This document shows positions 40,170 to 54,009 of a stretch of 64,000 nt of DNA, piece by piece. A program made the position numbers and the translations under genes. Within the stretch, counting starts at the first letter, position 1. Every line of letters starts with the position of its first letter. The notes beneath the pieces were generated by a model. The model saw only the letters and a list, made by a program, of their open reading frames with translations, was not told the DNA's origin and searched no databases. Origin of the DNA: Sapria himalayana (taxonomy: Eukaryota; Streptophyta; Magnoliopsida; Malpighiales; Rafflesiaceae); the NCBI GenBank assembly GCA_029783825.1, contig JAREIK010011389.1:106610-170609 (forward strand), given 5' to 3'.

Positions 40170-43100
40170 GCATTTAGTGGTTTATAGGTTTTATTTAAAA
40201 AATAAAATAACAAAAATTTTTTTTTATTATTTTTTGATATTTTCAAAGGTTATAACCTTGAAAATATAATAATTTTTAAATTTTTTTCAAATGTGAATAC
40301 AAAATTTAGTTATACTAGTCATTATATTTATATTTCATATAAATTCAATATAAATAATTTTATTGATAAATATTCTAATAATTATCAAAAAATAAAATAA
40401 TAATCTATTTTTAATAAGATAGATATCAATTAAAATATAATTATAAAACCAAAAATGATTAAGAAGCAAAACAAAATATATTACTATATAATAATTTCTT
40501 CTTTTGAAAATTTTTTTTCTATTTAAAAGTTTATCTATTTTTTTTGATGAAAAATAATTTATATAAATTATATTTGTCTAACTCATAATTTATTTTGTAA
40601 TTAATATTTATATAAAAATTTACAAATAAATAATTAAAATGAATATTTTAAATAATAATGAAAAAAATAATATTGAGATTTATTATTTATTATTTAGGGT
40701 ATACCAGCTTAAAATGATTATCTATTTATGGTTTTCGAGATTTCGGAGTTATTAACTTAAGTGTTTAGGCATTTTGTAGTTTATAGGATTTATTTATATA
40801 ATGAGATAACAAAAATTTTTTTTTTGATATTTTCTCACATTTTCAAAGGTTATAACATTTGAAAATATAATAATTTTAAATTTTTTAAAAAATATTAATA
40901 CAATATTTAGTAATAAGAATCATTATAATTATATATAATATAAACTAAATATAAATAATTTTATTGATAAATTTGATATCAATAATCAAAAAATAAAGTA
41001 ATATGCTTTTAGTAATATGATAGATATAACTTAAAATATAATTGCAAAACCTAAAATTATTCAAAATCAAAGTAAAATTTATTACCAAATAATAATTTTT
41101 GTTTTTTTAGTTTTTGATTCTTTTTATCAGGTTATATTTTTTTTGATAAAAAATAAATTATTTAAATTATAATTAAGGTTTACGAGTTTAAAGTTTTAAG
41201 TATTTAGGGGCTTTTGTGTTTTGGACTTTATAGATTTAAGTGTTTAGGCATTTAGTGGTCTATAAGTTATATTTAAACTATGATAAACAAAAAATTTATT
41301 TTTAATTTTTTTCAAATTTTTAAAGGTTATAACCTTTGAAAATATAAAAATTTATAAAATTTTTTCAAATGTCAATATAATTTTTAGTTTTAATAATCTA
41401 AATAAATAAAGGCATTTAAATTCAATATAAATAATCACATTGCTAGATATTATAATAATGATCAATAAATAAATTAATAAACTATTATTAATAAGATAGA
41501 TATTATTTAAAATATATTTACAAAATCTAAATTTATTCAAAATCAAAGTATACATTACTAAATAAAATTTTTTTTAATATTTTGCTTTTTATTTATTCAA
41601 AATCTACAATTATAAATAATACAAATAAAAATGAGATTATTTATTTTTTATTTAGGTTATATAGGTTTAATGGTTTAAGTATTTAGGGGGTTTTGGGGTT
41701 TAAGAGTCTAGAGATTTAAATGTTTAGGCATTTAGTGGTTTATAAGTTTTATTTAAATTATAAAATAATAAAAAAATTATTTTGTGATTTTTTATCAATT
41801 TTGAAGGTTATAACCTTTGAAAATATAATAATTTTTAAATTTTTTTCAAATGTAAATTTATATTTAGTTATTATAATCTTAATAATTATAAGACAATTAA
41901 ATTCAATATAAGTAATTTTATTGTTAGATATTATAAAATTGATCAAATACTAAATTAATAAACTATTCTTAATAAGATTGATAGCAATTAAAAAATAATT
42001 GCAAAACCTATATATAATGATTCAAAATCAAAGTAAATTATATTACTAAATCATAATTTTTTGTTTTTAAATTTTTACTTCTTTTTATAAGCATATATAT
42101 TTTTTTGATTAAAAATAAATTATTAAAATTATAGTTGTCTCGCTCATTATTTATTTTGTAATTAATCTTTCTATAAAAAATAAACTAATAAATAATTAAA
42201 ATGAATATTTAAAATTATAATGAATACAAATTAAAATGAGATTTATGATTTATTAAATGTGGTATACTGGTTTAATGGTTTGATTATTTAGTGGTTTATA
42301 GTTTTATTTATATAATAAAAATTTAAAATTCTATTTTTGATTTTTTCTGATTTTCAAAGGGTATAACCTTTGAAAATATTATAATTTTAAAAATTTTTTT
42401 AAAAGTGAATACAATATTTAGTCATAATAATCATTATATTTATATATCATATAAATTTAATATAAATATTTCTATTGATAAATATTCTAATAATGATGAA
42501 AAAATAACTTAATAATCTATTATTAATAAGATATATATCAATTAAAATATATTTACAAAACCTAAAATGATTCAGGAGCAAAGCAAAATATATTACTATA
42601 TAATAATTTTTTGGTTTTAATTTTTTTTTTCATTTAAAAATTTTATCTATATTATTTTGATAAAAAATAATTTATTTAAATTATATTTGTGTAACTCATA
42701 AATTATTTTGTAATTAATATTTATATAAAAATAAACAAATAAATAATTAAATTTGAATATTTAAAATTAAAATGAAAAAAAAAGATATTTATTCTTTATT
42801 ATTTAGGATATACCGGTTTAATTTAAATTAGATCTGGCTCACTAATAATTTATTTTATAATTAATATTTATATAAAAATAAACTGATAAATAATTAAAAT
42901 AAAAATTAAAAATTAAACTGAATGAAAATTAAAATGAAATTTATGAATTATTATTAATGTATACCAGTTTAATTGTTTAAGTATTTAGAGGTTTTTTCAT
43001 TTAGGAGTTTAGCGATTTGTGTTTTTAGTCATTTAGTGGTTTATTGGTTTTATTTAAATAATAAAATAACAAAAGAAAATTCATAATTTTTTCTCATTTT

Positions 43101-46100
43101 CATAGGTCATAACCTTTGAAAATATAATAATATTTAATATTTTTGAAATGTGAATATAATATTTAGTTATAATAATATTATTAATTATATATCATATAAA
43201 TTCAATATAAACAATATTATTGCCAGATATTTTAATAATGATCAAAAATTAAATTAATAAACTATTAATAATAAGATAGATATTAATTAAAAAATATTTA
43301 CAAAACCCAAATTTATTCAAAACTAAAGTAAAATATATACCTTAATAATAATTTTTAATTTTTAAATTTTTACTTATTTTATAAGCGTAAATACTTTTTT
43401 TGATTAAAAATAAATTATTTAAATTATATATCTCGTACTCATAATTTATTTTGTAATAAATATTTCTATAGAACTAATCTAATAAATATTTAAAATAAAT
43501 ATTTAAAATTATAATAAATAGAAATAAAAATTAGATTTATTAATTAATAATAGTATATAGCGGTTTAATTGTTTGTGTATTTAGGCATTACGAGATTTAG
43601 AAGTTTAGTGATTTAACCGTGTATGCATTTAGTTGCTATAGGTTTTATTTAAAAAATAAATAAACAAAAAAATTATTTTTATTATTTTTATTTATTTTCA
43701 AATTTTATAACCTTTGAAAATATAATAATTTTTAAATCATTTTCAAAAGTGAATTCAATATTAATTTATAATAATCATTATATTTATATTTCATATAAAT
43801 TCAATATAAATAATTTTATTGATAAATATTCTAATAATGATTAAAAAATAAATTAATAATCTATTATTAATATGATAAATATAAATAAAAATATATTTAC
43901 AAAACCAAAAATAATTCAGAAGGAAAACAAATTATATTACTATATAATAAATTATTGTTTTGTAATTTTTTATTCTTTTTATTAGTTTATCTATATTTTT
44001 TGATGAAAAATAATTTATATAAATTATATTTGTCTAACTCATAATTTATATTGTAATTAATATTTAATAAAAATAAATGAATAAATAATAAAAATGAATA
44101 TTTTAAAATATAATTAATAAAATAATATTGATATTTATTATTTATTATTTTGGGTATACCAGTTTAAAAAGATTATCTATTTAGGGTTTTCGAGATTTCG
44201 GAGTTATTGACTTAAGTGTTTAGGAATTTAATAGTTTATAGGATTTTTTTAAATAATGAAATAACAAAAAAATTATGTTTCATATTTTTTAACATTTTCA
44301 ATGGTTATAACCTTTGAAAATATAATAATTTTAATTTTCTTTAAAATTGGGAATACAATATTTAGTAATAAGAATCATTATAATTATATAATATAAACTA
44401 AATATAAACAATTTAATTGATAGATATGATATCAATTATCAAAAAATAAATTAATATGTTATTATTAATATGATAGATATAAATTAAAATATTATTACAA
44501 AACCTAAAATTATTCAAAATCAAAGTAAAATTTATTACCAAATAATAATTTTTGTTTTTTTAGTTTTTGCTTCTTTTTATAAGCTTATATTTTTTTTGGT
44601 GAAAAATAAATTATTTAAATTATATTTAATGTCTACGAGTTTAATGTTTTAAGTGTTTAGGAACTTTTGTGTTTAAGAGTTTATAGATTTAAGTGTTTCG
44701 GCATTTAGTGGTCTATAAGTTTTATTTAAACAATGATATAACAAAAAATTTATTTTTATTTGTTTTTCTAATTTTTTAAGTTTATAACCTTTGAAAATAT
44801 AAAAATTTCTAAATTTTTTTGAAATGTAAATATAATATTTAGTTATAATTATCTTAATAAATATAAGTCATTTAAATTCAATATAAATAATTACATTGCT
44901 AGATATTATAATAATGATCGATAAATAAATTAATAAACTATTATTAATAAGATAGATATTATTTAAAATTATTTGCAAAATCTAAATTTATTCAAAATCA
45001 AAGTATATATTACTAAATAATAATTTTTTTTTAATATTTTGCTTTTTTTATAAGTTTATATTTTTGTTATTAAAAATAAATAATTTAAATTATATTCATC
45101 TTCCTCATAATTTATTTTGTAATTTATAATTTATAAAAATAAACTAATAAATAATTAAAATAAATATATAAAATTATAATGAATACAAATAAAATTGAGA
45201 TTTATTATTTATTATTCAGGATATACAGGTTTAATTTTATAAGTATTTAGGTGTTTTGGGGTTTAGTGATTTAAGACTTTAGGCCTTAAGTGATTTATAG
45301 TTTTTATTTAAAGAATGAATAAATAAAAAATTTAATTTTTTGATTTTTTTTAATTTTTGAAGGTTATAACCTTTGAAAATATAATAATTTTTAATTTTTT
45401 TTAAATGTGAATATGATTTTCAGTAATAATAATCTTAATAATTATATATAATGTAAACTCAATATAAATACTTTTATTAATAGATATTATAATAATGATC
45501 AATAAAACATTAATAAACTATTATTAATTAGAATGATATAAATTAAAATAGAATTGCAAAATCTAAAATTATTCAAAATTAAATTAAAATAAATTACTAA
45601 ATAATAATATTTTGTTTTAAAAATTTTGCCTCTTTTTATGATCTTATATTTTTTTTGATTAAAAATAAATTATTTAAATTATATCCGTCTCACTAATAAT
45701 TTATTTTGTAATTAATATTTCAAAAAAATAAACTGATAAATAATTAAAATGAATATTTAAAATTATAATGAATACTAATAAAAATGAGATTTATTATTTA
45801 TTATTTAGAGTATACTAATTTAAAGGCTTATATATTTATGGGCTTCGGGGTTTAGGAGTTTAGTCAATAAGAATTTAGGTATTTTGTGGTTTATAGATTT
45901 TATTTAAAAATCTAATAACAAAAAATTTATTCTTTTATTTTTTTCTTATTTTCAAATGTTATAACCTTTGAAAACTTAATAATTTTTTAATTTGTTTAAA
46001 ATGTGAAAATATTATTTTGTTATAATAATCTAAATAATTATATATTATGTAAATACTATATAAATAATTTTTTTATAGATATTATGATGACGATAATAAA

Positions 46101-46631
46101 ATAAATTAATAAACTATTATTAATAAGATAGATATTAAATAAAATTTATTTGCAAAACCTAAAATGTTTCAAAATCAAAGTAAAATATATTAATAAGATA
46201 TATATTAAATAAAACTATTATTAATAAGATAAAATATACAGGTTTAAAAGATTATATATTTAGGAGTTTTGGGATTTAAGAATTTAGTGTTTTAAGTATT
46301 TAGTCATTTAGTAGTTTATAGGTTTTATTTAAAAAATAAAATAACAAAATTTTTTTTTTTGTTATTTGTTCTCATTTTTGAAGGATATAACTTAAGAAAG
46401 TATAACAATTTTTAAATTTTTTTAAATGTGAATACTATATTTAGTTATGATAATCTTAATAATTATATATCATGTAAATTCAATATAATCAATTATATTG
46501 ATATATATTGTTTTAAAGATCAGACAAAAGATTAATAAACAATTATTAATAAGATTAATATTGTTTAAAATATATTTACAAAACCTAAAATGATTCAAAA
46601 TCAAAGTTAAATATTTTACTAAATAGTAATA

Positions 46632-46687
46632 TTAAATTTTTAAATTTTTAAATTTTTAAATTTTTAAATTTTTAATTTTTAAATTTT
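46632..46687. repeat. short AAATTTTT tandem tract
   Basis: About seven copies of an 8-bp AAATTTTT unit, one of them shortened. A two- to three-copy version occupies the equivalent monomer position near 22640-22668, so the tract expanded here by replication slippage. Confidence 0.8.
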
Positions 46688-48554
46688 GTATCCATTTATA
46701 AACTTATATATTTTTTGATTAAAAATAAATTATTTAAAATATATTTGTCTCACTATTAATTTATTTTTTAATTTATATTTCTATAAAAATAAACTAAATA
46801 ATAATTAAAATGTATATATATAATTATAATGTATACTAATAAAAATGAGATTTATTATTTATTATTTAGGGTATACCTATTTAATGGTTTAAGTTTATTG
46901 TGGTTTTGGGGTTAATGAGTTTATTGATTTATATGTTTACACATTTAGGTGTTTATAGGTTTTATTTAATCAATGAAATAACAAAAAATTTATTTTTATG
47001 AATTTTGATGATTTACATAGGTTATAACCTTTGAAAATATAATAATTTTTTAATAGTTCTAAAATATGAATACAATACTTAGTTATAATAATCTTAATAA
47101 TTATATTTGATGTAAATTCAAAAAAAAAAGTTTTATTAATATATATTATTTTGATGATCAAAAAATAAATTAATAAACTATTATTAATAAGATAGATATT
47201 AATTAAAATATATTTGTAGAACCCAAAATAATTCAAAAGCAAAATAAATTATATTACTAAATAATATTTTAAATTTTAGAAATTTTGTTTATTTTTATAA
47301 GCTTATATTTTTTTTCATAAAAAATAATTTATTTAAATTATATATGTCTCACTCATTATTTATTTTGTAATTAATATTTCTATAAAAATAAACTAAGAAA
47401 TAATTAAAATGAATATTTATAATTATAAAGAATACAAATAAAAATGAGATTATTTTTATTATTTATTATTTAGTTTATATAGGGTTAATGGTTTAAGTAT
47501 TTAGGGGTTTTGGGTTTTAAAAGTCTAGAGATTTAAATGTTTAAGCATTTATTGGTTTATAAGTTTTATTTAAATAATAAAATAATAAAAAAATTATTTT
47601 TTTTATTTTTTATCATTGTGAAGTTTATAACCTTTGAAAATATAATAATTTTTAAATTTTTTTCAATTGTAAATATAATATTTAGTTATAATAATCTTAA
47701 TAATTATAAGATATTTACATTCAATTTAAATAATTTTATTGTTAGATATTATAAAATTTATAAAATAATAAATTAATAAACTATTCTTAATAAGATTGAT
47801 AGCATTTAAAATATAATTGCAAAACCTATATATAATGATTCAAAATCAAAGTAAAATATATTACTAAATAATAATTTTTTGTTTTTAAATTTTTACTTCT
47901 TTTTATAAGCTTATTTTTTTTTGATTAAAAATAAATTATTAAAATTATAGTTGTCTCGCTCTTTATTTATTTTGTAATTAATATTTCTATAAAAAATAAA
48001 CTAATAAATAATTAAAATGAATATTTAAAATTATAATGAATACTAATAAAAATTAGATTTATGATTTATTATTTGGACTATACTAATTTAATGTTTTAAG
48101 TATTTATGGGCTTCGGGGTTTAGGAGTTTAGTCATTTTAGAATTTAGTCATTTAGTGGTTTATAGGTTTTATATAAATTATAAAATAACAAACAATTTAG
48201 TTTTGTTATTTTTTCTAATTTTTGAATGTTATAACCTTTAAAAATATAATAATTTATAATTCTTTTTTTGAAAAGTAAATATTATATGAAGTTATAATAA
48301 TCATAATAGTAATATATCATATAAATTCAATATAAACAATTTTATTGATATATATTATAATAATGATGAAAAATGTATATAAGCCTATATATTTAGTTAT
48401 AATAATCATTATATTTATATATCATATAAATTCAATATAAACAATATTATTGATAAATTTTCTAATAATGATCAAAAAATAAATTAATAATCTATAATTA
48501 ATAAGATAGATATCAATTAATAACAAAACCTATAAAGATTTAGAAGCAGAGCAA

Positions 48555-48691
48555 ATTATATTATTGTTTATCTATATTTTTAATTTTTTTTTATTTTATA
48601 TTATTGTTTATCTATAAATTATATTATTGTTTATCTATTAATTATATTATTGTTTATCTAATAATGAGAAAATTATATTATTGTTTATCTA
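48555..48691. repeat. minisatellite: five copies of ATTATATTATTGTTTATCTA
   Basis: The 20-bp word starts at 48555, 48595 (one mismatch), 48618, 48641 and 48672. The spacers are 20, 3, 3 and 11 bp. It arose from a monomer segment and is found at no other monomer position I checked. The irregular spacing and AT-rich spacers argue against a CRISPR-like array. Confidence 0.85.
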
Positions 48692-49039
48692 TATAAAATT
48701 TAAAATATAATTATAATATATAATAATTTTTTGTTTTTAATTTTTTTTTATTTTAATAAGTTTATCTATATTTTTTTGATGAAAAATAATTTATATAAAT
48801 TATATTTGTTTAACTCATAATTTATTTTTTAATTAATATTTATATAAAAATAAACAGATAAATAAGTAAAATGAATATTCAAAATTATAATAAAAAAATG
48901 AGATTTATTCTTTATTATTTAAGGTATACCAGTTTAATTTAAATTAAATCAGTCTCACTAATAATTTATTTTTTAATTAATATTTCAATAAAAATAAACT
49001 GCTAAATAATTAAAATAAAAATTAAAATTATACTGAATA

Positions 49040-51270
49040 ATTAAAATAATTTATTTTGTTCCTCTCTCAACTCTAGAATGATTCATAAGCTCTAACAAAA
49101 ATAATAGGAGCTTTTACTTTATCTCTATTATGTCTCATAATATTTGATGTTGAATCATTGGGCTATCAAAGGTAATATGACTCATGTACGCTAAAAGACC
49201 AAACCAAAGTTGTACCCCTATTTGTTGAAATAGCTAGTTGTTGAGGATGCTATTTATATTGATTATTGTAATTTCTTCTAAAATATCTCTCATGCACACA
49301 CTCAAAGCAATTTTTTAAAAAACATAGTTCACCTCTAAAAAAATAACCACCTTGTAGCCTATCAGAACAAACTAGCACAAGGGTGGTTTTGACATGGCAA
49401 GATGTATGGGCTCTCTTTCAATCAAGAATCAAAAAATTTATTTTATTAGCATGTCTAAGCCTTTTTTTATATCCTCATGGATATGAAAAGTATTATTCTT
49501 TCTTTTTATATTAAATGAGTTATGTATACAATCTCATAATACCCAAAGAGGTGTAAATGAATAATATTTAAATGTATAAATGGTTTTAATCATTGCTCAA
49601 AATTTTAGTGTTGCATATTGACACTTGAGGTCACAAATCAAAGGAAAAAGCCATGGTGATATATCCAATCCCAGGAATTTTAGCTATAGAAAGTTATAAA
49701 GAGTAGTACTCGAGCTTTAACTATTTCTAGGGTCATGATTTTGCTCTTGAGGAATGTCCAAAGTTACAATCATTCCTAGTGCAATGACTTTGCAATATAA
49801 AGATAAAATGCACAAGCTATGGTCATATCCAATACTGTGACCCAGTATTATAGTGATTAAATATGTATTTATAATCATTCTTAGTGCCATAACAATATGT
49901 TCAATAGAGAGACACTAGTTATGGCATATTCTCATCGATATGATTCTGTGTTCTAGAGACAAAATATACAATCATGACATTGCTAATGCTACAATAATCT
50001 AAAGCAAGAAAGAGGCTGAATCCATTACTCACCCCTTGAGTCATGACTTTGTGTTACATATACAAAAAGATAAATCTGTGACATTCCTAAAAGTTGTGAA
50101 TTTCAATTTAAATTTAACACTTAGTCATTTTATTATAAAAGTGCAAAACATGAGATTTAAGATTTAGGGTTTATGGGTTATGTTTTTAGTTTATGGTTTA
50201 AGGTTTAGGATTTAAAGTTTAATTTTTTTGGTTTTTTTTGTTTATTTTTTGGAAAATACACACTTTATTTATAATTTAGGCACACAACTTACAAGAAACT
50301 AAAATGCTGACTAATTTATGCTAGCCCACCAAATCCTATGCACCTTAATGATTCTATGCATAAAATACATAAAAAAACATAATCCCTAATAATTCCAAGT
50401 GTATGAATACAACTAAAATCACATGGCATTCCCAGACTTCAGAGTTGGCATTGAGTCATTATGCGCACTACGTCCTTTCCATTCGGATTTATCAAAGCCT
50501 TTGGGAGGAACCTGAATGATGCACCATATTAAAACTATGCAAATATAAGATTGTGCATGTGTGTGAAATGCAACATCAAGTGTTTGCCTATGTCATTGCT
50601 ATGCAATGGAATACATATAAAACTGAATACCCATAAATCCACAAGTCCATATCTACAGCACTTTCTCAATTCATTCTCACCACTGAATTCCACATTCTTT
50701 TGCTCCTATGGTCCTCAAAAGAGTATCTCTTGGGTTAGAATACTTCCTCCTCAAGCTCCAAGAAGTGGTTGTTTGTTGCACCGACAAAATATCAAAAAAT
50801 ATGCATGCATCGGTGTGCATGTGTGATGAGATCAATCTCATAATCTAATTATCTACGTGTACAACCAAGCTAGAATTCAAGTAAAATTACAAAATGCTAT
50901 AAAGATGGGTCTTCTGCTTCTGGGAGTGTAGCATCGCCTTATTTGTATTTACAAAATGCATTAATGGGCCCCACTTATAGATACTCATGGGTCCAGTTGC
51001 CCTCATTGCATGCTACATAGAGAATAGACAAGATTTTGTGTGTGAGTATGTCATGATCCGTCTCTACAAGTACATGGTGCATACAAAGTCCAAAATACAA
51101 ATAAAACTACAAACATAAACTACAAGTTTGAATCTTTCAATCCTGTGTGGCTGGTCTGGACTCCATTGCTTACTGGCCCTGCTTGGTGATGCTTCAGATT
51201 TTGGCGATTCTCCAATTAATCTTGGAATACCCGCACTCATGTTGGGCGATGGTTGGGTGCCCTCTATGCT
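49040..51270 (-). repeat. non-satellite segment S, copy 3 (truncated by fusion to hAT C)
   Basis: Closely follows S2 from the satellite border at 49040, including the telomere-like tract (50155-50220), the T-rich complement of the poly(A) tail (about 50222-50260) and the block missing from S1. It stops abruptly at 51268-51270, inside the GC-richer part, where S2 continues for about 240 bp more. At that point sequence from the middle of a hAT transposase begins. Open frames crossing it, such as 50551-50826 and 51064-51273, show no recognisable domain. Confidence 0.78.
51268..51270. other. S3-hAT C breakpoint with GCT microhomology
   Basis: S2 reads TTTATGCTGTCTGA at this place, while hAT copies B and D read AAGCTCACAAAGG. 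The junction reads CTATGCTCACAAAGG, so GCT belongs to both parents. Three shared bases at a clean junction fit end joining after deletion of the roughly 10 kb that separates these points between S2 and copy B. Confidence 0.8.
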
Positions 51271-53033
51271 CACAAAGGTAAAGAAAAGTCACAATCTTTG
51301 TTGAGTTTCACTAAATGTACTAGTTCAGAGGATAACAAATTAACTTGTTGGAAATTTGATCAACAACTAGTTAGGGAGGATTTGGTGAAAATGATCATAA
51401 GAGATGAATTGCCCTTTTGTTTTGTTGAGAGGGATGAGTTTAAAGATTTTTGTGAAGTTAGTGTGCCTCAATTTAAAATTATATCCCGTCACTCTACACT
51501 GAAGGATTGTTTTTCTTTGTTTGTGAAGGAAAATAAAAAATTATTTGATAGCATATCATCTCACTGTTGTAGAGTTTCATTGACTTCCGACACTTGGACT
51601 AGCATTCAAAATTTGTCTTATAAATGTTTGACTGTTCATTTCATTGATTCTCAATGGAATATGCATAAAAGGCTTTTGAACTTTTGTGTAATTTAAAGTC
51701 ATTCTAGTGTTAATATTAGAAATGCTATTGAGTTTTGCATTAATTAATGGGGCTTGAGAAAGTTGATGATCATTACAGTTGACAATGCATGAAATAATGA
51801 TGTTGCAGTTGAACAATTGAAAAAAAGGCTTGTGAAGAAAAGTGTTGTACCATTGAGAGGCGAGCATTTTCATATGAGATATTGTGCTCATATCCTAAAC
51901 TTAATTGTCATAGATGGCATTGCAGTATTTGAAGCTACTATTCAAAAAATTAGAGGTGTGGTGAAATATGTGAGGAGCAGTCCTAAAAGATTAGATATAT
52001 TTAAGTTATGTGTTGAAGAAGCAAACTTGACATATGGATTTTCATTGCAATTAGATTGTTCCACAAGATGGAATTCAACTTATTTGTTGCTACAAACTTA
52101 TATAAAATATCAAAAAGAAATTGATAAAATTGGAGGACAAAGACAAAAGGTTTTTGAAGGAGTTTGGTTCAAACATTCCAACTTAATGAGACTGAACAAA
52201 CGCCAAAATTTTGGCTCGTTTCTTGAAAACCTTTTATGAGGTAACTTGTAAATTTTCTGGCTCATAATATTCTACCTCTAGTGTTTATTTTCCTAAGATT
52301 ATTCGAATTATGAAAATAAATTGAGCTTTGTGAAAATATTAGAGATACAATGGTGTCTGAAATGGGTATGAAAATGAGGCATAAATTCAACAAATATTGG
52401 GGTTCTCTTTAGTCAACAAATATTATGTTTTTTTAGCAGTTGTGTTGGATCCTATATATAAGCTCAAATATCTCAAGGTTAAGTAAACTTAGCATTATGG
52501 AGAGGAATTGTATAAAAATTTGGTGAAAAATGTTATAAATGCTTTAAATGAGATGATGGATGATTATAAAGATTTAAATGAAGATGAATCAAAAGAAGAT
52601 GATTTCTCTTCTTTTGTGTTGAAGAAAAAAGATTATTTCTTTGATGATAGTGATACTTATGTTGATGCTTTTTTTTGTTGAATTGGAGAAAGAACAAGAA
52701 GTTGCAGCTTTGGAAGAGTTGGAAAGGTACTTGGAGGACAAACTTGAAAAAAATAGAATTGATTTTGATCTTCTAAATGGGTGGAAGGTAAATGAGGTTA
52801 GGTATCCTTCTTTGGCAAATGTAGCAAGGGATGTATTTGCTATCCAAGCATTTACTGTGGCCTACGAATCTACATTTAGCACTGGGGGGAAAACTTTAGA
52901 AAAATTTAGGAGTTCTTTAACACCTATTACAGCTAAAGTTCTCAGATGTCTACAAGATTGGTTGAGAAGCTTTAACAAACCTATTGAAATTGAAGAATTA
53001 GTTCAAGTCCTTGATGATAATGAATCAGATTAG
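51268..53033 (+). pseudogene. hAT transposase pseudogene (copy C, N-terminus missing)
   Basis: Starts at HKGKEKSQSLLSF, downstream of the BED finger. The first catalytic motif is kept as SDTWTSIQ (near 51590). The second reads DNA, then a TGA stop at 51790, then NND. Conserved segments follow: HMRYCAHILNLI (51872-51907), STRWNSTYLLLQ (52060-52095), and a C-terminal hATC region in an uninterrupted 130-codon stretch (52641-53033; RYPSLANVARDVFAIQ, FSTGG, QDWLRSF). Other breaks include a stop at 51694, TAA at 52265, TAG at 52410, and TAA and TAG near 52484-52492. The splice-donor-like CAGGTTAGT of copies A and B is CAGATTAGT here. Confidence 0.88.
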
Positions 53034-54001
53034 TATACAAATCTTGTAAATTTTAATTTCACTTTTACTTATTTTATTCATTCAATTTAATAAAAATATG
53101 GTTCAATTATAATTTTTAGAGGGGTCTCAAAATCCAAATATTCTTCCAACTATAGTTGGCGAACTAAATTTGGAATGGGTGTATTAAATTTTATAAGGTA
53201 ATATTTTGTTTTTTTATTACTATTTCATCTTAGAAATTTATGTCTACATAATTAACATGTTTTCATCTTTGGTTGTCCTTTCTACAGTAGAGGAAGAAAA
53301 GGGAGGAGTTGTAGAAGAGATAATTAATTGGGTTTGGATTTTCGATGCTGTTTAGGGATGGACCTTTGAAATGATTATTATCATGGTTGTTATTAGTTGT
53401 ATTTTTTTTGTTATATTAAGTTGCCTAATTTTAGCAATTACTTAAGTAGTAATTGATTCTACCAATGTTTGTGGTCATCTTTAGCTATTCCTTAATATTT
53501 TAAGTAATTGTTTAAAAATGTAATATTGCTATTATGGTTAACGTTCACTCGGCAGAACAAAGCCAACTTGTGAAAAAACAAAGAACCAAATTAAGCACAC
53601 AACTCGGTCCCGTTCTATTTAACATTTCTATCCTTTTCTGCACATCAAAGCTTTTGACAATGTAATGGAACTCATTTGTGGGATTCAGCCTATTTGAAAA
53701 AACAAAATTGGCACAATTTGAGTTTTAAATATACATAACTCAGGAATGATAAATGGTACAACAAAAGGTTTTGACATGAACTAACTTGGTCAGTTTCAAG
53801 AAAATAAATTGAAAAAAATGTCTGAACTCTGTTCTGTCCTGGAACCATTTTTTCCTACCCAAAATCCCTGATCTCCTTCCCATCTATCCAGATATTTTCA
53901 ACCTATGGGACGAGTCTGAATCTTCAAAAAAAATCTCTGAACTGTGGGAAGGGACTAGAAATTTGTAATCCTCATCACGTCCTGTCCCATGAGCACCCCT
54001 A

Positions 54002-54009
54002 GCATTTAG
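54002..54009. repeat. right target-site copy beside hAT C
   Basis: GCATTTAG, the same 8 bp as at copies B and D. Its left partner was lost with the left end of the element. Confidence 0.75.

Larger units (their letters stand above)
40178..49039 (-). repeat. AT-rich satellite array (block 7)
   Basis: Minus-orientation monomers, with boxes near 40245, 40850, 41330, 41815, 42360, 43110, 43700, 44300, 44790, 45365, 45960, 46395, 47030, 47625 and 48230. Shortened monomers of the same type as at 34030 occur near 41160 and 44610. At 46270-46640 lies the empty-site relative of the monomer flanking hAT copies A and C. The marker variant TAGTTCTAAAATATG is at about 47055-47070, about 24.0 kb from its counterpart near 23026. 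The end is disturbed by a local minisatellite (48555-48691). Confidence 0.92.
51268..54001 (+). mobile_element. hAT element copy C, 5' truncated
   Basis: Carries the element from just after the BED finger to the intact right terminal repeat (GTCCCATGAGCACCCCTA at 53984-54001), followed by GCATTTAG. The left end, leader and BED finger are lost at the S3 fusion. It runs closely parallel to copies B and D through the transposase and the 3' non-coding part. Its right satellite flank matches that of copy A rather than copy B, including a distinctive deletion about 55 bp beyond the element. Confidence 0.9.

Noticed and set aside
48555..48691. CRISPR-like array of regularly repeated 20-bp words
   Set aside because: Spacers are 3-20 bp and AT-rich, there are no cas genes, and the setting is a eukaryotic satellite.
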